Assembly (NCBI RefSeq): GCF_000003815.2 | Contig: NC_049979.1 | Coordinates: 10,333,805 to 10,360,584, forward strand | Origin: Branchiostoma floridae | Lineage: Eukaryota; Chordata; Leptocardii; Amphioxiformes; Branchiostomatidae | DNA length: 26,780 bases | Direction: 5' to 3' | Part shown: piece after piece, positions 20,218 to 26,780 of the stretch | How the letters are laid out: each line of letters opens with the position of its first letter | Position numbering within the stretch: the stretch's first letter is position 1 | Position numbers and translations under genes: made by a program | Notes under the pieces: generated by a model | Told to the model about the DNA's origin: nothing | The model's database searches: none | What the model saw: the letters and a program-made list of their open reading frames with translations, nothing else

Positions 20218-20543
20218 CACACGTGGGGTCAAGTGGCACAACAGCACGAACCTCTGTTTGGCCCAGAACCCAGAGGTCCCAGGGTCAAATCTGCTAATAT
20301 GTCAAGCTCGATATGTCTTTTCAACCTCCTTGTCTTAATCTTGTGCCCTTAGGAAAGGCATGACTTTTCACACTTCACTCAAGTGGAAATGGATACCTAG
20401 CTTCCGTTAGGGATGTCCCTTTGATAGGATATTAAATGGAGGTCCAGTGTTTCCGAAAAGCCACAAATCGAGCACATAGAATGAGCTCTAAAGAACCCAC
20501 CAGTGGCACCACTCTTTAATATCGAAAAGAGTAGGGGTCCTTC
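20218..20543 (+). repeat. tRNA-derived SINE
   Basis: AAGTGGCACAACAGC at about 20230 resembles box A and AGGGTCAAATCTGC at about 20281 resembles box B. The body contains AAATGGATACCTAGCTTCCG, GGGATGTCCC and GATATTAAATGGAGGTCC, words common in SINE bodies of marine invertebrates. It lies in the putative first MRPS10 intron. The family name is not known to me. Confidence 0.6.
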
Positions 20544-20663
20544 CTAGCCGCGGAGACGACTGTTGGCCTATTATCGCTTATACCAAGGAGGTTAAAAATC
20601 ACTTGCTTATACTACTAACGCTGTTGGCCGAGAGCGTTAACGGGGGGGATCCAATGTCCGGTA
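20544..20663. repeat. Left arm of a 1.2-kb-spaced inverted repeat upstream of MRPS10
   Basis: CTAGCCGCGGAGACGACTG followed by TTGGCCTATTATCGCTTATAC, then TACTAACG and TCCAATGTCCGGTA, is inverted at 21697-21777. Relative to that arm, the left arm has two short extra segments: about 20 bases at 20584-20605 bounded by GCTTATAC on both sides, and about 22 bases at 20621-20642 bounded by TAACG. Confidence 0.7.
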
Positions 20664-21041
20664 ACTGTTCTAAGTGAATGCGCATGGCTTTTGTCATCGT
20701 ACGTTTTACTGACAACCCATCAAAAACAATTTAAGATCTTGTTAACAACCATATAACTGTGATTTAAGCTGTGCAGACATATGTTTCCTTTAACGGCAGC
20801 ATTCCGAACTTTACTTTGACAGCGCGCGAAAGTTTTGGCAGGTTTGGACTTGCGTTTCAGTGGAACGTTCTAACACAAAAAAGGGGGTCCAAACTCCGAT
20901 AAGTTAACAACCAATCCATCTCTGCATATCTTTAAGCATCCTATGCATGCAAAATAACACTAAGCTTCTGCAATACTATTTTTTGTCACAAATATATGCA
21001 ATATTTTGAATTACGATGCATATTTAAATACGTTTACTTAC

Positions 21042-21100
21042 AAGGATTACCTCTCACGGTGAAACCAACCTGTCGCCAAAAAGAAAAATGGCGGCACTTT
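21042..21100 (-). promoter_or_regulatory. MRPS10: Possible MRPS10 5' UTR exon and core promoter with YY1-type site
   Basis: Minus-strand AATCCTT|GTAAGTAAA is a strong donor (intron starts at 21041). Just upstream lies GCCGCCATTTTT (plus AAAAATGGCGGC at 21084-21095), a YY1-type promoter element common in ribosomal and mitochondrial genes. There is no usable ATG in this exon, so the start codon would lie in another small exon between 20045 and 21040. Confidence 0.4.
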
Positions 21101-21888
21101 GTTTACGTCTGCCTGCGATTACACTTTTTCACTTTCGGCTTCTGTATTTCCTGCTTCAACCTCGTTTTTAACAGCAGAAATGACTACAGGATTTCTTTAG
21201 TCGGTAGGGATCGATTTTCTTGAATGATTGGTACTCTACTGACGGGTTGACTAACTCCATCGTGTTGAGCATCGCTCGGCTTCCTTCATAGGTGATTGAC
21301 AAAGATGGCGGGGTTGACAGCGCCGTGAACATGCGGCATAATTCAGCTCCGATTATCCAACTATAAAAGCAAAGACACGGCATAGCTGTGCTTATTTAGG
21401 AAGTTTTATAGATAGCATTCTCATCTGTGGTGGTATCTTTTCACATTTCGTATTTGACGATGAATTATTTAATAGTTTCCCGGGCCATGTTCTCGATATG
21501 TTCGCTCGTCAGCATGCACGGAAAGCGTCAAACTTGTGTACTTTTTTCAATCGTTATCTGTTGGGGCTTACCAACTTGGACACATACTCTGACTTTTCAG
21601 TTATTTACAACAAGGTTTAGTCCATAACAAGTTGCACTTATTATGTGCAGACACTTATGCATATCTCCGCAAAAATGATTTTAAAATCCTACCGGACTTT
21701 GGACCCCTACCGGACTTTGGACCCCTCCCGTTAGTAGTATAAGCGATAATAGGCCAACAGTCGTCTCTGCGGCTAGGGTCCTTCCCAGTCTTACAGTCTA
21801 GTATCTACCCCCACCCACCCATTTGCTGCCACTGTGTCTCCCTACTTTGCCCCTGATGATGAGGTTATTTTGAGGGTGTTGCCGATGT
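21100..21888. other. Intergenic region between MRPS10 and the foldback element
   Basis: CAAAGATGGCGG at 21300-21311 is a second YY1-type word. Open frames on both strands (for example 21168-21383 minus and 21427-21627 plus) have no recognisable domain. A non-coding or short 5' exon could lie here, but none is provable by eye. Confidence 0.35.
21697..21777. repeat. Right arm of the inverted repeat upstream of MRPS10
   Basis: Contains two tandem copies of TACCGGACTTTGGACCCC, then GTTAGTAGTATAAGCGATAA and TAGGCCAACAGTCGTCTCTGC, the inverse of 20544-20663. A diverged single copy of the GGGGTCCAAACTCCGATA word also occurs at about 20885. Confidence 0.7.
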
Positions 21889-23271
21889 ATATGTCACAGT
21901 GGANNNNNNNNNNNNNNNNNNNNNNNNNNNNNNNNNNNNNNNNNNNNNNNNNNNNNNNNNNNNNNNNNNNNNNNNNNNNNNNNNNNNNNNNNNNNNNNNN
22001 NNNCTACGATAGATACATTTTGTATAGGAAACAGATCCCGATCGCAATCTGTACTAGTAGAATCGGCGATTCTCCTAGTACAGATTGCAATCGGGATCTC
22101 TCCTAGGAGAAACTCCGATCCAAACTCAAACGATGCTAAGATGTATGAAACAGCAATAATTTTTTTGATAAACAATGATTTTATTCAGTTTCAAATGCAA
22201 ACCTACTAACTCATTACCAACTACACTCAAGCCTACTTCTGTACTTCTACAATGTTAACTTCACCGAAGACTACCACACTTGAGTCACTTCTGCAGCCTT
22301 GTCATATGTATCTTGTGTGATACAGAAGTTGTTCTTCTTGGCCTTGCTAAGACTGTTGATATGCTTTTCCACCAACCTGTAGAACTCTGTTTTCTGCTGC
22401 TGCTCCTCTGCCATGCTATCAAGCTGATGTCAAACTTGGAACTGGCTGGAGGGAGAAATTTGCCCTATATGTCTTGGGGGCATGCAAACTCTGTTTGACA
22501 CCTGTTTGATCACTTTACAATGGTTTTTGTTCTTCAAAAGTTGTGAACTGATGCCATACACGTCTGACTAGTGAAATGCACTCAATAGGTGTGAAATTGT
22601 TAGTAATATCTTGAAACTCTGCTTGATATTTTGACACCTGTTGATCACTTAACAATGGTTATTAATAAATATTGTTCTCCCAAAGCTGTGAAATAATTAT
22701 CGAGTACAAGTCTGACTAGTGAAATGTACTCAATAGGTGTGAAATTGTGAGTAATTATCTTGAAACTCTGCTTGATTTTTTGACACCTGTTTGACAACTT
22801 TACAGTTGTTATTGTTCTTCCAAAGCCATGAAATTTGCATACTGACACATTGTTTGATCACCTGTTTGATCTTTCACATATTATAAGATTTTTGCCACTA
22901 CTTTAAAAGAAATTACTTTATCAGAAATTACTTTATCAGAAAACATACTCACATGAAATTTACCATGAAAGTGATGCTATATACTATAGTGTACCTTGAG
23001 TAAAGTTGCAGAAGTGACTCAAGTGTGGTAGTCTTTGGTGAAGTTAACATTGTAGAAGTACAGAAGTAGGCTTGAGTGTAGTTGGTAATGAGTTAGTAGG
23101 TTTGCATTTGAAACTGAATAAAGTCATTGTTTATCAAAAAAATTATTGCTGTTTCATACATCTTAACATCGTTTGAGTTTGGATCGGAATTTCTCCTAGG
23201 AGAAACTCCGATCGCGATCTCTCCTAGGAGGATCGGCGATTCTCCTGGATCGTGATCTCCACTGTGACATA
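21889..23271. mobile_element. 1.4-kb foldback transposon with long inverted arms
   Basis: The outer ends are ATATGTCACAGTGGA (21889-21903) and its exact inverse TCCACTGTGACATAT (23257-23271). About 200-bp inner arms (22099-22296 and 23007-23205) are inverse copies with only a few differences that I can see. The left terminal section contains the 100-N gap (21904-22003) and a local hairpin at 22034-22098. The subterminal parts are crowded with the palindrome CTCCTAGGAG. The middle holds tandem units (see next entry). No transposase frame is present; the superfamily is not identifiable by eye. Confidence 0.85.
22494..22862. repeat. Diverged tandem repeat, unit about 136-149 bp, inside the foldback element
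   Basis: Copies begin TTTGACACCTGTTTGATCAC at 22494, TTTGACACCTGTTGATCAC at 22630 and TTTGACACCTGTTTGACAAC at 22779. Each is followed by CAATGG/CAGTTG, GTTCTYC and, in the first two, GTCTGACTAGTGAAATG and CAATAGGTGTGAAATTG. A fragment of a fourth copy is seen near 22850. The copies differ by point changes and small indels. Confidence 0.75.
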
Positions 23272-23525
23272 TATTTACAACAGACTAGCGTAAACGTTCC
23301 TAGTAACGTCACTCGTCACCTCGTGAGTTATCAGCTCTCAAGTACTCCATTTCTTGGTAGGTAATTTCATGTTCTTGCCTGATCCTGACATACAAATTAC
23401 TGATTAGACACCTGAAAATAACCTTGTTGCTTACTCATAAAATGCAATTTACGCACCAAAGTACATATTTATCGCATAATCCTGACAAATTTTGACATAC
23501 CCGAAACGCCAAATTTCCAATGGGC

Positions 23526-23537
23526 GCCGCCATCTTG
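23526..23537 (-). promoter_or_regulatory. YY1 site in the DNAL1 promoter
   Basis: GCCGCCATCTTG is an exact inverse of the YY1 consensus CAAGATGGCGGC and lies 74 bases before the DNAL1 start codon. No TATA box is evident, so this is likely the core promoter region, within the roughly 340 bases left between the foldback element and the gene. Confidence 0.6.
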
Positions 23538-23610
23538 ATGTCAAAGGTCAGAATATATCCCACTATGCTTTGCGATCACCAAGGTAACAGGAACAGCGAC
23601 AGAAACCAAG

Positions 23611-26604
23611 ATGGTGGGTGTTTAGATTTTCTTCTGACGACATTTACTTTTTCCTTGTTTCTACCTCTCAAAAGTGTGTGTTTGCAAGTCATTGACAAGC
23701 TAATGTTTACCTTGTCCCTCACAGTCGAAAGGAACGACCATCAAAGAAGCCCTGGCGAAGTGGGTAAGTCGAAAAAGTTTCAAAAGACACTTTCAGAGAA
23801 AGTACTAGAAAATGTAACGTAGTTTACAAGCAGATGTTAGGGATGATATATCAACAACAATGTGGTGTAACGGAAAGGAAAGCACATGTGACCAGTTACC
23901 GACGAATCTGAAGCAGTTAGAGAGACAACAACAACAACAATGTGGTACAGTGTGTATTGCTACCTACACCAAGTGCACAAGGAGCTTAAAAAAAATAACG
24001 ACTGCATGCCTGATAATGGCAGGTAAAATTTGATCATTATGATGTTTTGTCTTGCATCAATGATACAAATTAGAGAAAAAGTTGACAGGATGTCTATGGG
24101 TTTTTTTTCAGGAGGAGAAGAATGGGACTAAGGCTGCAGAGTCCACAACAGTGAAGCTGTATATGCAGATACCTCCCATCGAGAAAATGGATGCCTCCCT
24201 CTCCACTCTTGCAAGCTGCGAGTACGTTATATCACCACAAACACCTGTTGATATCTTTATGTATCATTCATCACTTTCATTGTTTTGTTTTTATCCCAGA
24301 ATTGACCTTATTCCAGTTTGGATTGTAAAGAAACCATTCTTTGTTGAACTGAATTATATTTGGCTTGTAGTTAAGTATTACTTCTACTTGATTATAATAT
24401 GAGTTGTTACTCTACAGGATGCTATCGCTCTCCACCAACTGCATTGAGAAAATTGCCAACCTGAATGGCCTAAGTGAGTATCTTCTCTGTTCCACATTAC
24501 AAGTTCTAACACGAGTTTTATTTCATGGTAAAGGAGTTTTTGGGGTGATTTTAATTTGAGCTTGAAACAATTTAGTAGTCATACAAGAGAGACATGTCAT
24601 GGTGCTATGAATTCACAGTGGATAGGTTATAATGAAAAGTAATTTACATGTATTAACATATTACCCATTTTGTTTTGCAGAAAACCTGAAAATCTTGTCC
24701 TTGGGCAGAAATAACATAAAGAACCTGAATGGCCTGGTAAGCCAAAAATGTCAATGATCTAAATATGCTACCAATAAATTTTCACCTGGAATTTTTTTAT
24801 AGCATCTCCAGCCATTTGTCATTTATTCATTTAATTGGTTGAATCCAGCTTTAAGGCTACTATTTACACAACACAAACACATCTAAAAAGGACAAAGATA
24901 TCAGAATAAATAGCATTTATATCCTTGCTGTGCTCTTGGACTTTGTATTGATCACACCAGTGTAAGGCTTAATCATTTTCAAGTACATTTGTACTTTTGT
25001 GTAGAACAGTACATGTACAATAGTCTCCTGTCTAACAATGGTCTTATCCCTGCTCCACCAAACAGGAGGCTGTAGGGGACACTTTGTGTGAGCTGTGGAT
25101 CTCTTACAATAACATTGAGAAGCTGAAAGGCATCCATGTGCTCAAGAAACTGACGGTAACTGACTTGTCAGATATCAATTGTACTACGTTTATATGAAGC
25201 TATTGCTGTATGATATCAGGGTTAATCTTAAGATTATAAACCAAATTTGAAATAAGAAACTAAGTGGATTTAGAGTAGAAGTTTAGCTCAAGTCACTTGT
25301 TTGATCCATTAGAGTGGTTGTATGTTGATTGGTCAAATTACATGTAAAATAGAATGTAAAAAAAAAGCAATATTGTACCAATATGTTGCAGGTGTTACAC
25401 ATGTCCAACAACCAGGTCCGTGACTGGGGAGAGTTTGGAAAACTGGTAAGTCAATGCCCAGAAAATCCATATACATGTAGAATAAAACACTGTGTATTCT
25501 GTATCACCCAAGGTACCATCCTGACCGCAGGTAGGATTGCCGGAAGGTAATCCGACCAACAGGAGAGCTGGGAATGAGAGTGATGCGGGATACATCGTGT
25601 TGTATTTCATCTATGTCATACCCACCCAAGAAAACATGTTTCAAAGCAAAATGTGCCAGAAGTTGCAAAATTGTGTCCTGCAACAAAAAAATTGTATCAA
25701 CAGCAATTCCAACACCAAATCTGGTATTCAAATTATCAACAGCAGTGCACTTGGTGCACTTAATTAAAGGGAGTTCTTTGCTGTCTGACATCAGTACACT
25801 GTACTTGCATGTCTAATAGTATTCATCTGTTAAGACACTAACTTAGAAAATCAATTATAGTTTTAGCCAAAATAATTTTCACATTTTTGAACTTGTGTGA
25901 TCTCTTTACAGGCTGACTTACCATGCTTGGTTGACCTCTTGTTTGTTGGTAAGTCATGTAACATTGATCTGATTTACACAATGAACTGATTTGGCGTTTG
26001 TAGAATAGTCATTGTCTTTTCTATTCTGAGAATTCAAATGGCATTTTTGTTTCCAACCATAGAACCAAAAGTGTAACAAAAGCATTAAAGACTACTTTTA
26101 TATGAATAACAAAGCATTTTTTACAGGTCGTAAAGGTCAGGAGGGTTAATTGGAAATGTTTGCTTGTATACTAGCAAATCTTTCATGTCTCCATGGATCG
26201 TGGTAATTGATAAGATGACTGCATGTTTGTAGGTAACCCCCTGGAAGAGAAGCACCAGGCAGATGGTGACTGGATTGAACAGGCCACTGGCAAGCTGCCT
26301 AAACTGAAGAAACTGGATGGTGAGTTTGATGCAATCTGTTACAAAGTCGTTTCTTGTGTTGAATCTGATTATATAGTTGTACAGTATGCATAATATTATG
26401 CTTTTGCTGCAGTAATAGATTTAATGAAGCTGATGATGATACCTTGATTGCAAGATCATGCCCGACGGCTAATTGCATTTAGTAAAACAGTAAGGGAAAG
26501 GGAATGACAACTGTTCAAAATTTATTTCTACCTACATTGTAGACATAATGGTTGTTTATTTCACAGGTGCGCCAGTTATCAAGCAGGAAGAGGGAGATGA
26601 CTGA
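23611..26604 (+). CDS. DNAL1: Axonemal dynein light chain 1 (DNAL1), ten coding exons, complete
   Basis: Exons: 23611-23613, 23725-23763, 24112-24221, 24418-24473, 24681-24736, 25066-25155, 25392-25445, 25912-25948, 26233-26319, 26567-26604. The spliced frame is 570 nt, 189 residues; human DNAL1 has 190. The first exon supplies only the initiator methionine. After [13 protein letters not shown] the protein is a chain of leucine-rich repeats (about residues 47-150): [63 protein letters not shown], then [11 protein letters not shown] and a C-terminal cap ending [14 protein letters not shown]1 binds the motor domain of the outer-arm dynein gamma heavy chain (DNAH5) and microtubules, and regulates ciliary beating. 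Asn150, the residue changed in a human primary ciliary dyskinesia allele (N150S), is present at the same position. The divergent neighbour MRPS10 has no functional link known to me. Confidence 0.97.
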
Positions 26605-26780
26605 GATTCTCAAGTTGTACAGCGTGTCTGTTTGACACTTTTGTAAACATACCATTGAATATGATGACTGCACCTTCCTGTGGTTTTGGAATACTTGAAA
26701 CTTTTTGACTGCTGTTTGAAATATGGTTAAGTCAGCAGAGTCCTGGGTCAAAAATTACCTTACATGATGTCATGTATATG
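26605..26780 (+). other. DNAL1: DNAL1 3' UTR, running off the window
   Basis: No AATAAA lies between the stop codon and the window end, so the polyadenylation site is outside. Confidence 0.6.

Noticed and set aside
21168-21383. 71-codon minus frame considered as the MRPS10 N-terminus
   Set aside because: It could join only by a weak donor and would make the protein much longer than the family; no presequence-like start.
23520-23822. 100-codon plus frame spanning the DNAL1 start
   Set aside because: It runs through the first intron; the conserved protein needs the spliced ATG plus exon 2 in another frame relation.

Overview
This is animal nuclear DNA, most probably from a lancelet (Branchiostoma) or a close relative. 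It has compact chordate-type genes with many short introns and GT/AG splice sites, proteins close to vertebrate ones but clearly diverged, many small inverted-repeat transposons, and two 100-N assembly gaps. The species call rests on overall character, not on a diagnostic sequence. No bacterial operon, CRISPR array or viral gene was seen.

There are four recognisable protein genes. (1) 1486-1803, plus strand: a single-exon InaF-motif membrane protein of the INAFM1/INAFM2 family. (2) About 16.9 kb down to 6.7 kb, minus strand: a CCDC9/CCDC9B-type RNA-associated coiled-coil protein. I could follow 13 coding exons through matching phases, giving about 912 residues; one exon contains a coding minisatellite of seven identical 42-bp units. 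(3) 20041-18041, minus strand: mitochondrial ribosomal protein S10 (MRPS10), complete except for a very short first coding exon that I could not place. (4) 23611-26604, plus strand: axonemal dynein light chain 1 (DNAL1), ten coding exons, complete, 189 residues.

Genes 1 and 2 converge tail to tail. As I recall, INAFM2 and CCDC9B are also convergent neighbours in human, and INAFM1 sits beside CCDC9, so this pair looks like microsynteny that predates the vertebrate genome duplications. MRPS10 and DNAL1 point away from each other across about 2.5 kb. That interval holds a 1.4-kb foldback transposon, a second inverted repeat, and YY1-type GCCGCCAT motifs typical of TATA-less housekeeping promoters.

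The remaining sequence is introns, UTRs and mobile-element debris. It includes a hAT-type element (4038-4470) with a perfect 8-bp target duplication sitting inside an older palindromic element; two copies of a GCTAGTTCACCTT-ended MITE (1024-1178, 9633-9846); a TACAGTCAAA-ended MITE (12624-12813); further palindromic elements at 15486-15676 and 17299-17409; three tRNA-derived SINE-like copies; and the 3' end of a LINE. No wholly new system is evident. The most informative points are the gene-pair synteny, the homogenised coding minisatellite, the nested insertion and the foldback element between the divergent genes.
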